From: Flavobacteriaceae bacterium | GTDB taxonomy: Bacteria > Bacteroidota > Bacteroidia > Flavobacteriales > Flavobacteriaceae | Direction: 5' to 3' | Assembly: GCA_018646605.1 (NCBI GenBank) | Contig: JABGUL010000019.1 | Coordinates: 28,288-92,287, forward strand | DNA length: 64,000 bases | The notes under the pieces: generated by a model | Databases searched by the model: none | What the model saw: the letters and a program-made list of their open reading frames with translations, nothing else | Told to the model about the DNA's origin: nothing | Position numbers and translations under genes: made by a program | Shown here: positions 17,909-26,727 of the stretch, in pieces | How the letters are laid out: each line of letters opens with the position of its first letter | How positions within the stretch are numbered: position 1 is the stretch's first letter

Positions 17909-18264
17909 AAAAGAACGCACTTTACATCATTCTGCTTTTAATTCTGATGCCCTTAGGGTTATTTATTCAATTAGAAATACTTCCAGCAAGCACTCACTTT
18001 TTATTTGTGAGTTATGGTATCAATTCACTTTTGGCAATTATAGCACTTTTCCTTTTAAGCTGGGGAATACATAATAAAAAAGAAAATTTAGCGACACTAT
18101 ACCTAATAACGGTTTCTTTAAAGCTGGTGATTTACTTTTTTTATTTTCATCCTAGGTTTGAATTGGATGGCGTTTTAACACGCTCAGAATTTTTTATCTT
18201 TTTTATTCCTTATGCGATAGGGCTTTTACTAGAAATAGTGGTTTTAGCGAGACGTTATAAGTAA
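17905..18264 (+). CDS. Four-helix membrane protein next to ATP synthase (DUF6168-like)
   Basis: 119 residues with about four hydrophobic helices and no soluble domain. It overlaps the AtpZ-like gene by 4 nt and precedes atpB, in the place where other bacteria carry atpI. Sequence motifs are not diagnostic. I associate it with a flavobacterial ATP-synthase-linked family, tentatively DUF6168. A role in F0 assembly is inferred from position only. Confidence 0.6.
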   Translation: MKKNALYIILLLILMPLGLFIQLEILPASTHFLFVSYGINSLLAIIALFLLSWGIHNKKENLATLYLITVSLKLVIYFFYFHPRFELDGVLTRSEFFIFFIPYAIGLLLEIVVLARRYK

Positions 18265-18306
18265 CAAAGACCCGCTAAAAAACAAATTTTTTCTTGTTGT
18301 TTGTCC

Positions 18307-18336
18307 GCCTTTTTTTTATCCCAAAAAAAAGAAGGC
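18307..18336 (+). terminator. Possible hairpin between accessory genes and atpB
   Basis: GCCTTTTTTTT and AAAAAAAAGAAGGC can pair around a 5-nt loop, followed by an A/T-rich run. It could attenuate transcription from the sprE-bactofilin unit. The stem is mostly A-T with a bulge, so support is weak. Confidence 0.3.
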
Positions 18337-18377
18337 TAAAAAAGCTTTTATTTATTTCTTTATTTATTCGAAAGCCT

Positions 18378-18385
18378 TACATTTG
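18378..18385 (+). promoter_or_regulatory. Bacteroidota-type -7 box of the atp operon
   Basis: TACATTTG matches TAnnTTTG, 34 bp before the atpB ATG. It implies that atpBEFHAG has its own promoter apart from the upstream accessory genes. Confidence 0.55.
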
Positions 18386-18418
18386 CAGCGCTAAAAACAC
18401 TATTTATAAACAAGTTTT

Positions 18419-19519
18419 ATGCCGACAACGCTAAACAAATTTTACTCCGTTTTTTTATTTACAATCGCGTTGTTTTCAGCACCCTACACTCTGGAGGCGA
18501 AAGAAAGTGAAGCTTCAGGAGACCTTAAAACCGAAATCAAAGAGTATATTTCTCACCACCTTCAGGATGCTTACGATTTTAGTTTATTCTCATATACGAA
18601 TGATTCAGGGGAACATGTTTACATTGGGATACCCCTTCCAGTAATATTATGGGACAATGGGTTGCATGTTTTTTCTTCTTCTAAGTTACATCATGGTGAA
18701 GATGTTGTTCAATCCGGAGATTATTTTTACAAATTAGACCATTCAAAAATTTACCGTACAGATGCTGCGGGGACTATTAATTATGATGAAAGTCATCATG
18801 CTACAAATGTGGCGCCTTTAGATTTTTCTATCACCAAGGGTGTGACAAGTATGTTACTTATTGCCATCTTGATGTTTTTCTTGTTCAAAGGACTGGCAAA
18901 AACCTATGCTGCCAATGGTGGAGTTCCTGCAGGAATTGGCCGCTTTTTTGAGCCGATTGTGTTGTACATTAGAGACGATATTGCTCGACCTAATATTGGA
19001 GAGAAAAAATACGGGAAGTACATGAGCTTTCTTTTGACAGTATTTTTCTTCATTTGGTTTTTAAATATGTTAGGGCTTACACCTCTAGGGGTAAATGTAA
19101 CTGGAAATATTGCCGTTACCTTTGGTTTAGCATTACTCACCTTTGTGATAACAAATTTTACAGGCACAAAAGATTATTGGCTGCATATATTTGATCCTTT
19201 AGGATCTTCAATGAAATGGTATGCTAAAATACCTTTATATATTATTTTGATACCTATAGAAGTTTTGGGCATCTTTATCAAACCGTTTTCCTTATTAATA
19301 CGTCTTTATGCGAATATGCAAGCAGGACATATTGTATTAATGAGTTTAATAGGGTTGATGTTTATTTTTAGAAGTTGGTTGGGAAGTCCTTTATCCTTTG
19401 GATTGGCTTTTGCAATCTCGATTATAGAATTGTTAGTGGCTTTGTTACAAGCCTATATTTTCACGATGCTTTCTGCTCTTTATTTCGGTTTTGCCGCTGA
19501 AGAACATGAGCATCATTAA
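18419..19519 (+). CDS. atpB: F0F1 ATP synthase subunit a
   Basis: 366 residues, longer than the roughly 270 of E. coli because of an N-terminal signal-like segment (to about residue 29, TLEAKES) and a periplasmic extension, as is usual in Bacteroidota. The membrane part has the essential arginine region (PFSLLIRLYANMQAGH, about 289-304) that faces the c-ring. It forms the proton half-channels. First gene of atpBEFHAG. Confidence 0.95.
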   Translation: MPTTLNKFYSVFLFTIALFSAPYTLEAKESEASGDLKTEIKEYISHHLQDAYDFSLFSYTNDSGEHVYIGIPLPVILWDNGLHVFSSSKLHHGEDVVQSGDYFYKLDHSKIYRTDAAGTINYDESHHATNVAPLDFSITKGVTSMLLIAILMFFLFKGLAKTYAANGGVPAGIGRFFEPIVLYIRDDIARPNIGEKKYGKYMSFLLTVFFFIWFLNMLGLTPLGVNVTGNIAVTFGLALLTFVITNFTGTKDYWLHIFDPLGSSMKWYAKIPLYIILIPIEVLGIFIKPFSLLIRLYANMQAGHIVLMSLIGLMFIFRSWLGSPLSFGLAFAISIIELLVALLQAYIFTMLSALYFGFAAEEHEHH

Positions 19520-19571
19520 CCCAAACACAGCAATGTGTCAATAAAAGAGTGTTTAATTTAAAATTATAATT

Positions 19572-19763
19572 ATGGAAATTCCAGTAATGGTAGGAGCCGG
19601 ATTAGTAGTAATCGGTGTAGGTATGGGTATCGGTAGAATCGGTGGTTCTGCGATGGAGGCGATAGGTCGTCAACCAGATGCTTATGGTAAAATTCAAACA
19701 GCAATGTTGATTGCTGCTGCCCTTGTAGAGGGAATTGGTTTTGCTGCTTTATTTGCAGTATAA
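19572..19763 (+). CDS. atpE: F0F1 ATP synthase subunit c
   Basis: 63 residues forming a two-helix hairpin with a polar loop (AIGRQPDAYGKIQ). The ion-binding glutamate lies in AALVEGIGFAALF, near residue 53. There is no Ser/Thr directly after that Glu, which suggests protons rather than sodium as the coupling ion. The short length is normal for flavobacteria. Confidence 0.95.
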   Translation: MEIPVMVGAGLVVIGVGMGIGRIGGSAMEAIGRQPDAYGKIQTAMLIAAALVEGIGFAALFAV

Positions 19764-19805
19764 AAATAGACCCTTTTAGGGCCTTTTAACTTAACGTTTT
19801 AAACG

Positions 19806-20306
19806 ATGGAAAAATTAATCGGTGAATTTTCATTAGGCTTATTCTTTTGGCAATCTCTAATTTTTATAGGCTTGTTTTTCTTGCTTAAAAAATTTGCATG
19901 GAAGCCCATTTTGGATGCAGTCAATGAGCGTGAAACTTCAATCAAAGATGCACTTGCTTCTGCTGAAGCTGCTCGCAACGAGATGGAGAGTTTACAATCA
20001 GACAACCAACGCATTTTGAAAGAAGCGCGTGCAGAAAAAGAAACCTTACTCAAAGAAGCGCGTATTACACGTTCTGAATTGATTAATGGTGCTAAAGAAG
20101 AGGCACAAATGGAAGCTCAAAAAATCTTGGCACAAGCTCAAGAAGCCATCCAAAACGAAAAGCGTGCAGCAGTCATTGAGTTAAGAGAACAAGTAGGTTC
20201 AATTGCTATGGAGATTGCAGAAAAAGTGCTTCAAAAAGAATTGGAAAGTAACGACAAGCAATTGCAGTTGGTTGAACAATTATTAAAAGACACCAATTTA
20301 AAGTAA
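19806..20306 (+). CDS. atpF: F0F1 ATP synthase subunit b
   Basis: 166 residues. One N-terminal transmembrane helix (FFWQSLIFIGLFFLLKKF, about 13-30) is followed by a long charged coiled coil, the peripheral stalk. FAWKPILDAVNERE is the typical post-membrane motif. Confidence 0.95.
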   Translation: MEKLIGEFSLGLFFWQSLIFIGLFFLLKKFAWKPILDAVNERETSIKDALASAEAARNEMESLQSDNQRILKEARAEKETLLKEARITRSELINGAKEEAQMEAQKILAQAQEAIQNEKRAAVIELREQVGSIAMEIAEKVLQKELESNDKQLQLVEQLLKDTNLK

Positions 20307-20307
20307 A

Positions 20308-20853
20308 ATGATAGGAACGCGCGCAGCACTTCGTTATGCCAAAGCTACTTTAGCATATGCCCAAGAGGCTAAAGCTTCAGAGGCGGTTGCTAAAGACATG
20401 ATTGCTTTAGGAACTTTAATGCAACAAAACAACGAATTGCAAATAGTATTGGAAAATCCCATCCTTCCTGTGACTCAAAAAGAGGCTGCTTTGAAGGCTT
20501 TGTTTTCAGATGCTTGCCCGCAAACATTACAATTGTTTTCGCTTTTGGCTGAGAATAACCGACTAGCAATAGTTGCAGCAACTGGAGAACAATATGTTCG
20601 ACTTTACGCCGAAACTCAGGGAGAAATAAAAGCGATAGTCACTACCGCAGTTCCCTTATCTCCTGCACTAGAAAGTCTTGTTTTAGAAAAAGCGAAAAAT
20701 TTAACGAAGGACAAAGTGCAATTAGAAAATAAGATAAACCCAGATATTATAGGTGGTTTTATTTTACAAATTGGCGACATGCAATACGATGCTAGTGTTG
20801 TGCATCAGTTGAAAGCAATAAAAACAACATTAACAAAAACGAATACGATCTAA
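20308..20853 (+). CDS. atpH: F0F1 ATP synthase subunit delta
   Basis: 181 residues, OSCP/delta fold. RYAKATLAYAQE near residue 10 and the C-terminal GGFILQIGDMQYDASV motif are diagnostic. It links the peripheral stalk to the alpha3beta3 head. It begins 1 nt after the atpF stop. Confidence 0.95.
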   Translation: MIGTRAALRYAKATLAYAQEAKASEAVAKDMIALGTLMQQNNELQIVLENPILPVTQKEAALKALFSDACPQTLQLFSLLAENNRLAIVAATGEQYVRLYAETQGEIKAIVTTAVPLSPALESLVLEKAKNLTKDKVQLENKINPDIIGGFILQIGDMQYDASVVHQLKAIKTTLTKTNTI

Positions 20854-20865
20854 ATATAAACGATC

Positions 20866-22443
20866 ATGGCAGATGTAAATCCCGCTGAAGTTTCAGCAAT
20901 TCTAAAAAAACAATTATCAGGCTATAGCTCTGCATCCGCTCTGGATGAGGTTGGTACTGTACTCGAAGTAGGTGACGGTATTGCCCGTGTGTTCGGACTT
21001 TCTAACGCACAGTATGGAGAATTAGTTGCCTTTGATAACAACCTTGAAGGAATGGTACTAAACCTAGAAGAAGACCACGTAGGGGTTGTATTATTAGGTC
21101 CATCCAAAGATGTAAAAGAAGGAGATACGGTAAAAAGAACACAGCGAATTGCCTCGATCAATGTGGGTGAAGGTGTTGTAGGTCGTGTTGTAAATACATT
21201 AGGTAACCCTATTGACGGTAAAGGCGCCTTAGAAGGAGAGCTTTTTGAAATGCCACTAGAACGTAAAGCACCTGGGGTTATTTTCCGTCAACCCGTAAAT
21301 GAACCTTTACAAACTGGGATTAAATCGATTGATGCTATGATTCCTGTAGGAAGAGGTCAGCGTGAATTGGTAATTGGTGACCGTCAAACAGGAAAAACAA
21401 CTGTTTGTATCGATACCATCCTAAACCAGAAAGAATTTTATGATGCTGGAGAGCCCGTTTATTGTGTCTATGTTGCTATAGGACAAAAAGCGTCTACTGT
21501 AGCAGGAATTGCAAAAACATTAGAAGATAAAGGTGCAATGGCTTACACAACCATTGTTGCTGCCAATGCCTCAGATCCTGCTCCCATGCAGGTATATGCA
21601 CCTTTTGCTGGAGCTGCCATTGGAGAATACTTTAGAGACACAGGGAGACCTGCTCTAATCATCTACGATGATCTATCAAAACAAGCTGTCGCGTATCGTG
21701 AAGTATCCTTATTATTACGTCGTCCTCCAGGACGAGAAGCGTATCCTGGGGATGTATTCTACTTACACTCTCGTTTGTTAGAGCGCGCTGCAAAAGTAAT
21801 TGCAGATGATAACATTGCAAAAGAAATGAATGATCTACCGGCATCATTAAAAAGCAAAGTAAAAGGAGGAGGTTCTTTAACAGCACTTCCAATTATTGAA
21901 ACACAGGCGGGAGACGTTTCTGCCTATATTCCTACCAACGTAATTTCGATTACTGATGGACAGATATTCTTAGAGTCTGATTTATTTAACTCTGGAGTTC
22001 GTCCTGCAATTAACGTGGGTATTTCTGTATCTCGTGTAGGAGGTTCAGCTCAGATAAAATCCATGAAAAAAGTCTCAGGAACTTTAAAATTAGATCAAGC
22101 TCAGTTCCGTGAATTGGAAGCCTTTGCAAAATTTGGTTCGGATTTAGATGCAGCCACTTTAAATGTGATTGAAAAAGGAAGACGTAATGTTGAAATTTTA
22201 AAGCAAGCACAAAACGATCCATTTACTGTAGAAAATCAAACGGCGATTATTTACGCAGGGTCTAAAAACTTACTTCGTAACGTTCCCGTAAACCAAGTAA
22301 AAGCTTTTGAAAGAGCCTATTTGGATGAATTAAATGCAAAACACCGTCCGGTATTAGATTCTATTAAAGCTGGAAAATTAACAGATGAAGTATTGGATAC
22401 TTTAAATGCAGTAGCTAAAAGTACTTCAGCACAATTCGAATAA
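20866..22443 (+). CDS. atpA: F0F1 ATP synthase subunit alpha
   Basis: 525 residues. The P-loop GDRQTGKTT is near residues 170-178. [20 protein letters not shown] (about 264-283) and the signature [17 protein letters not shown] (about 377-393) are present. It is the non-catalytic nucleotide-binding head subunit. Start choice [13 protein letters not shown] is typical. Confidence 0.98.
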   Translation: MADVNPAEVSAILKKQLSGYSSASALDEVGTVLEVGDGIARVFGLSNAQYGELVAFDNNLEGMVLNLEEDHVGVVLLGPSKDVKEGDTVKRTQRIASINVGEGVVGRVVNTLGNPIDGKGALEGELFEMPLERKAPGVIFRQPVNEPLQTGIKSIDAMIPVGRGQRELVIGDRQTGKTTVCIDTILNQKEFYDAGEPVYCVYVAIGQKASTVAGIAKTLEDKGAMAYTTIVAANASDPAPMQVYAPFAGAAIGEYFRDTGRPALIIYDDLSKQAVAYREVSLLLRRPPGREAYPGDVFYLHSRLLERAAKVIADDNIAKEMNDLPASLKSKVKGGGSLTALPIIETQAGDVSAYIPTNVISITDGQIFLESDLFNSGVRPAINVGISVSRVGGSAQIKSMKKVSGTLKLDQAQFRELEAFAKFGSDLDAATLNVIEKGRRNVEILKQAQNDPFTVENQTAIIYAGSKNLLRNVPVNQVKAFERAYLDELNAKHRPVLDSIKAGKLTDEVLDTLNAVAKSTSAQFE

Positions 22444-22449
22444 TCGACT

Positions 22450-23310
22450 ATGGCTAACTTAAAAGAAATACGGAATAGAATTGCATCGGTCTCCTCGACC
22501 ATGCAAATCACCTCTGCAATGAAAATGGTTTCTGCAGCTAAGCTTAAAAAAGCGCAAGATGCCATTACCGCGATGCGTCCGTATTCTGATAAGCTAACTG
22601 AACTAATTCAAAACTTGAGTGGTTCTTTAGATGGGGACACTCCCAATCCTTACACACAAGTAAGACCTGTAAAAAAAGTATTGCTTGTTGCAATTACTTC
22701 CAACAGAGGTCTTTGTGGTGGGTTTAATTCTAACATTATTAAGGCCACAAATCAGTATGTCGCTGATAATAGCAATTATGATGTTCAATTATTGACCTTG
22801 GGAAAAAAAGGAGATGATATTTTGGCAAAAAAGCACAACATTGCTGAGAATAACAATGGAATTTATGATGATTTAACTTTTGCAAATTCAAGTGAAATTG
22901 CACTAGGTTTCATGGATGCTTTTGCCAACAAAGAATATGATAAAGTTGTAGTAATTTACAATAGTTTTAAAAATGCCGCAACGCAATTGGTCCTGACGGA
23001 AACTATTTTACCCATTGAGCCTGAAGTGACAGAAACTTCATCTGGAGCAGGGGATTATGTTTTTGAACCGACACAAGAGGAAATTATAAGTGAATTGCTG
23101 CCCAAGAGCATCAAGATGCAGCTTTATAAAGCCTTACGTGATTCATTTGCAAGTGAGCATGGAGCACGAATGACTGCCATGCATAAGGCAACTGATAACG
23201 CTACAGAATTGAGAGATCAATTGAAATTGACATACAATAAAGCACGTCAAGCAGCGATTACAAATGAAATTTTAGAAATTGTAGGGGGCGCAGAAGCTTT
23301 AAACGGCTAA
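22450..23310 (+). CDS. atpG: F0F1 ATP synthase subunit gamma
   Basis: 286 residues. N-terminal coiled helix MANLKEIRNRIASVSSTMQ, the SNRGLCGGFN loop (about 81-90), and the C-terminal signature ATELRDQLKLTYNKARQAAI. It is the rotating central shaft. The operon ends here: atpD and atpC are not in the window and in this lineage usually lie together elsewhere. Confidence 0.97.
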   Translation: MANLKEIRNRIASVSSTMQITSAMKMVSAAKLKKAQDAITAMRPYSDKLTELIQNLSGSLDGDTPNPYTQVRPVKKVLLVAITSNRGLCGGFNSNIIKATNQYVADNSNYDVQLLTLGKKGDDILAKKHNIAENNNGIYDDLTFANSSEIALGFMDAFANKEYDKVVVIYNSFKNAATQLVLTETILPIEPEVTETSSGAGDYVFEPTQEEIISELLPKSIKMQLYKALRDSFASEHGARMTAMHKATDNATELRDQLKLTYNKARQAAITNEILEIVGGAEALNG

Positions 23311-23386
23311 TATTTTCCCTCTCCTTTTTTTCTACTATCTTGCATCGAGTGATTGAATAATTCAGTTCAACTCTATTTCTACAATT

Positions 23387-23986
23387 ATGGAAAAGAAAAT
23401 TTTTTTTTGGTTGGTATGCATTAGTGTATTACTTGCAACATTTTCTTCATGTAAAAAAGAAGTAATTGACAATGAACCAATTGCTGAAGAAGAGGAAACA
23501 GTAGAAATTTCAGACCCTTTTTATGCTGAGCTAACAGAAACAAGCACGCTTGATGATTATTGGGCGATTTTTGTAGCGGACGCCATTCGTTCTGGAAAAC
23601 CAGATCCAGGAACTGGTCGAGTTATTTCCGTCTTTTTTGGTACAGAACCTGATTTTGCTTCTGGGGTTACTGCAGATCATGCCGGTAGAGCCTATAACAT
23701 CTGTGATGAGAATACTGTAAGCTTTGAAATCATTAAATCCTTTTGGGAAGATTTTTCAATTGTTCAGCGCCTTTATACCTTCTATCATGAGGCTGGACAT
23801 GCGCGATACAAATACAGACACCCATGTGAATCTTATGAATGCACAGTTGCCCCTGAAGATTATCCCGTCATGTGGCTTTCTGTACTTCCAGCAAACACAC
23901 CCTTAGAGGAATTCATTAAGGATAAGGATAATTTCTTCAAGAGAAATTGGGATGGGGTTCGCTATTTTAATTGCGACATACAATAG
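23387..23986 (+). CDS. Putative metallopeptidase-like lipoprotein
   Basis: 199 residues. The signal peptide ends at a lipobox (LLATFSSCKKE, Cys at about 22), then an acidic linker (AEEEETVEIS). A YHEAGHA motif near residues 132-138 fits the zinc-binding HExxH of metallopeptidases. Four cysteines follow (HPCESYEC and ending FNCDIQ), possibly forming disulfides. I do not recognise the family. It is monocistronic-looking downstream of atpG. Proteolytic activity is only inferred from the motif. Confidence 0.6.
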   Translation: MEKKIFFWLVCISVLLATFSSCKKEVIDNEPIAEEEETVEISDPFYAELTETSTLDDYWAIFVADAIRSGKPDPGTGRVISVFFGTEPDFASGVTADHAGRAYNICDENTVSFEIIKSFWEDFSIVQRLYTFYHEAGHARYKYRHPCESYECTVAPEDYPVMWLSVLPANTPLEEFIKDKDNFFKRNWDGVRYFNCDIQ

Positions 23987-24042
23987 GTTAATACTTTCCA
24001 AAGCATAAATAGTAAAGACTTATATTAAAAAAAGCATTAAAA

Positions 24043-24393
24043 GTGGAAACAATAAACCCTCTTACATTAATACTTATTCTAACGGGTTTAATTTTTTATG
24101 TGGCGGGTTTAATCCAAGCTAAATATCCACCAAAAAAGATCAATCACTTTTATGGTTATCGTACTTCAACATCAATGCGAAGCCAAGAAATCTGGGATTT
24201 TTCACAGCAATATTCTGCAGATAAAATACAAAGGTTAGGAGGTTTAATAATACTTCTAGGAGCCATCGCTTTTTTTATAAACGTTCAACAGCTATGGGCT
24301 GTTTGGATAGGGATTGCTTTAGTCACCCTTTTACCAGTACTACTAATTATTCAAATCGAAAAAGAGCTTAAAAGACGTTTTCCAAAAGACTAA
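24043..24393 (+). CDS. SdpI-family membrane protein
   Basis: 116 residues from a GTG start; no upstream ATG fits. Three hydrophobic helices (about 6-23, 62-79, 82-100) surround the polar loop PPKKINHFYGYRTSTSMRS. That loop, with its Y-G-Y-R-T core, is the hallmark of the SdpI/YhfL family. SdpI gives immunity to a killing peptide in Bacillus; most homologues are of unknown role. Confidence 0.75.
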   Translation: METINPLTLILILTGLIFYVAGLIQAKYPPKKINHFYGYRTSTSMRSQEIWDFSQQYSADKIQRLGGLIILLGAIAFFINVQQLWAVWIGIALVTLLPVLLIIQIEKELKRRFPKD

Positions 24394-24483
24394 CTTTGGT
24401 TGACAAAAAGGGGAAAGAAATTTAGGATTATCAAAAAGTATAGCATACATTTTCTTATTTTTAAATTACTTAAAAGATGAATA

Positions 24484-24921
24484 ATGATCAACGTTTCAGT
24501 TCAAAATGACAGCCCTTATGAACTTCCTTTTTATGCCACAAAAGCAGCAGCAGGAGCAGATTTAAAAGCCGTTTTAGACGAACCCCTAACATTAAAACCT
24601 TTGGAACGTAAAGTGATAGGTACTGGCTTAAAAATTGCTCTTCCAGAGGGTTTTGAAGCTCAGGTAAGACCCCGAAGTGGGTTAGCAGCAAAACATGGAA
24701 TTTCTGTCCTTAATTCCCCGGGAACAATTGACGCAGATTATCGTGGGGAAATAGGGGTTATAATAGTTAATTTATCTAATGAAGATTTTACCATTCATCC
24801 CGGAGAACGTATTGCACAATTAGTCTTAGCCCGTTTTGAACAAATCAATTGGCAAATAACAGAAAGCTTATCTCAAACAGAACGTGGTGATGGAGGTTTT
24901 GGAAGTACAGGAAAGCAATAA
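24484..24921 (+). CDS. dut: Deoxyuridine 5'-triphosphate nucleotidohydrolase
   Basis: 145 residues, trimeric dUTPase. The five family motifs are visible: [37 protein letters not shown] and [10 protein letters not shown]. It hydrolyses dUTP to dUMP and pyrophosphate, preventing uracil incorporation. It leads a run of closely spaced genes through EnvC (gaps of 6 nt or less up to DUF4292), a typical flavobacterial order. Confidence 0.97.
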   Translation: MINVSVQNDSPYELPFYATKAAAGADLKAVLDEPLTLKPLERKVIGTGLKIALPEGFEAQVRPRSGLAAKHGISVLNSPGTIDADYRGEIGVIIVNLSNEDFTIHPGERIAQLVLARFEQINWQITESLSQTERGDGGFGSTGKQ

Positions 24922-24927
24922 TTATTT

Positions 24928-25944
24928 ATGAAAATCATAGTCCCCATGGCGGGTAGAGGTTCTCGATTAAGGCCTCATAGCTTAACAACACCAAAACCTC
25001 TTATAGCTGTTGCGGGTTCACCTATTGTTCATCAATTAGTTCATGAAATTGCGAAAGTGGTTGCATCCCCAATTACAGACATCGCTTTTATTTTGGGAGA
25101 TCCTGCTTTTTTTGGAGAAGCAGTTGAAAATTCACTAAAGATCCTTGCAACGGAATTGGGCGCCACTCCACACATATTTAGACAATTAGAGCCGTTGGGC
25201 ACGGGACACGCAATAATGTGTGCAGCAACAATTTTGGAGGGTCCAGCAGTCGTGGCATATGCGGACACTTTAATTCGCGCAGACCTTTCTTTAGATCCAA
25301 CAGCTGATGCAGTTATATGGGTAAAACAGGTTGAGAAACCCGAAGCATTTGGGGTTGTTGAATTAAACGCCAAAAATACCATTGTTAATTTGGTAGAAAA
25401 ACCAAAAGAATTTGTTTCAGATTTGGCTGTGATTGGAATTTATTATTTCAAAGAAATTGAAGCTTTAAAAGCTTCTTTAGAAAAAGTTGTTAAGCAAAAT
25501 TTAAAACCTGGAGAGGAGTATCAAATCAACCAGGGAATCCTGTCCATGATGGAGGAAGGTAAAATTTTTAAAGCCGGAAAAGTTAACGCATGGATGGACT
25601 GTGGTAATCCTGAAGTTACCCTCCAAACTAATGCAGCGATGTTACAATTCAAAGCGGATGAAGGAGAGGAATTGATTGATCCTACAGCAGTAATTGAAAA
25701 CAGTACGATTATTTCACCTTGTTTTATTGGAAAAGGGGTGCAAATTAATAACAGTGAAATTGGTCCAGGGGTTTCTATTGGCGAAGGGACAATAATTGAA
25801 AACTGTAATTTAAAAAATACTTTGATCCAAAACCATAGTCATTTGACCAATATAACAACTGAAAAAGCAATGATTGGCAATCATGTGCGTTATAAAGGAA
25901 ACCCTACCTTTGTAAGTCTAGGAGATTACTCTGAAATGCATTAA
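24928..25944 (+). CDS. Sugar-phosphate nucleotidyltransferase
   Basis: 338 residues. N-terminal nucleotidyltransferase domain with MAGRGSRLRPHSLTTPKPL (residues 7-25), the G-x-G-x-R and PKP motif. Further AYADTLIRAD and WMDCGNPE motifs lie at about 111-120 and 225-232. A C-terminal left-handed beta-helix of hexapeptide type (about 250-325) ends the protein. It likely makes an NDP-sugar such as dTDP- or UDP-glucose for surface glycans; nucleotide and sugar are not determinable by eye. Confidence 0.85.
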   Translation: MKIIVPMAGRGSRLRPHSLTTPKPLIAVAGSPIVHQLVHEIAKVVASPITDIAFILGDPAFFGEAVENSLKILATELGATPHIFRQLEPLGTGHAIMCAATILEGPAVVAYADTLIRADLSLDPTADAVIWVKQVEKPEAFGVVELNAKNTIVNLVEKPKEFVSDLAVIGIYYFKEIEALKASLEKVVKQNLKPGEEYQINQGILSMMEEGKIFKAGKVNAWMDCGNPEVTLQTNAAMLQFKADEGEELIDPTAVIENSTIISPCFIGKGVQINNSEIGPGVSIGEGTIIENCNLKNTLIQNHSHLTNITTEKAMIGNHVRYKGNPTFVSLGDYSEMH

Positions 25945-25946
25945 TT

Positions 25947-26726
25947 ATGATACAAAAGCTTCATCACTTAATTTTTTTTATAGGAATTATTATATTTTTT
26001 AATTCTTGTAAATCGGTGGCGGTTTTACCTACAAAAACACCCCTGAAAAATGTTGACATTTCTGCTTTAGTGTCAAAAATCAAATCGAACTATCCAAAAG
26101 TAAATAAACTACGTTCCCGAATTCGTGCTACCTATAATGATGGAAAGCGAACGCAGCAAATTATCATTCAACTACGAATGGAGAATAAAAAGAAGGTTTG
26201 GATGAGTGCTACGATGATAATTCCTATTGCAAAGCTAATGATTACACCTGAAGAAATTTCTTTTTATGAGAAATTCCAAAAAAATTATTTCCAAGGGAAT
26301 TTTGATCTTATCAATAAACCGCTAAACACCTCTTTTAATTATTCTGATATTGAAAACATATTACTAGGAAAGCCTTTTTTAGATCCCGGAGAAGGGCGTT
26401 GGAAACAAATTTCTAATCCACAATATTATATTTTAATTCCTCAAGGCAAGCGCTCGGGAATTTCACCCACTTTATTTTTTGATCCTGTAGAATTCATTTT
26501 AAAGGAACAGCGAATTGTTCTTCCAGGAACTTCAAAAACAGTAACGATTAAATACCTTAATCATGCACGTATCAGCGGAGAAACACTCCCTCAGCTTATC
26601 GAAATAAGTCTTTTTGATGGCACAAACTTGCAGCGCTTGGAATTAGAATTTAATCGAACAGATTTTCCAGAATCTTTAAATTTTCCCTTTGAAATTCCAG
26701 AAGGGTATTCAAAAATTAAATTTTAG
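25947..26726 (+). CDS. DUF4292 family lipoprotein
   Basis: 259 residues. Signal peptide with lipobox (IIFFNSCKS, Cys at about residue 21). The rest matches DUF4292, a Bacteroidota envelope family with a LolA/LolB-like fold, seen in SRIRATYNDGKRTQQIIIQL and the GRWKQISNPQYYIL region. It may bind lipids or lipoproteins; this is family-level inference. It is immediately followed by the EnvC-like gene (start 1 nt after the stop). Confidence 0.82.
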   Translation: MIQKLHHLIFFIGIIIFFNSCKSVAVLPTKTPLKNVDISALVSKIKSNYPKVNKLRSRIRATYNDGKRTQQIIIQLRMENKKKVWMSATMIIPIAKLMITPEEISFYEKFQKNYFQGNFDLINKPLNTSFNYSDIENILLGKPFLDPGEGRWKQISNPQYYILIPQGKRSGISPTLFFDPVEFILKEQRIVLPGTSKTVTIKYLNHARISGETLPQLIEISLFDGTNLQRLELEFNRTDFPESLNFPFEIPEGYSKIKF

Positions 26727-26727
26727 T

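Noticed and set aside
18419..23310. Loss of atpD and atpC from the ATP synthase
   Set aside because: In Flavobacteriia beta and epsilon genes are normally encoded at another locus, so absence here is not loss.
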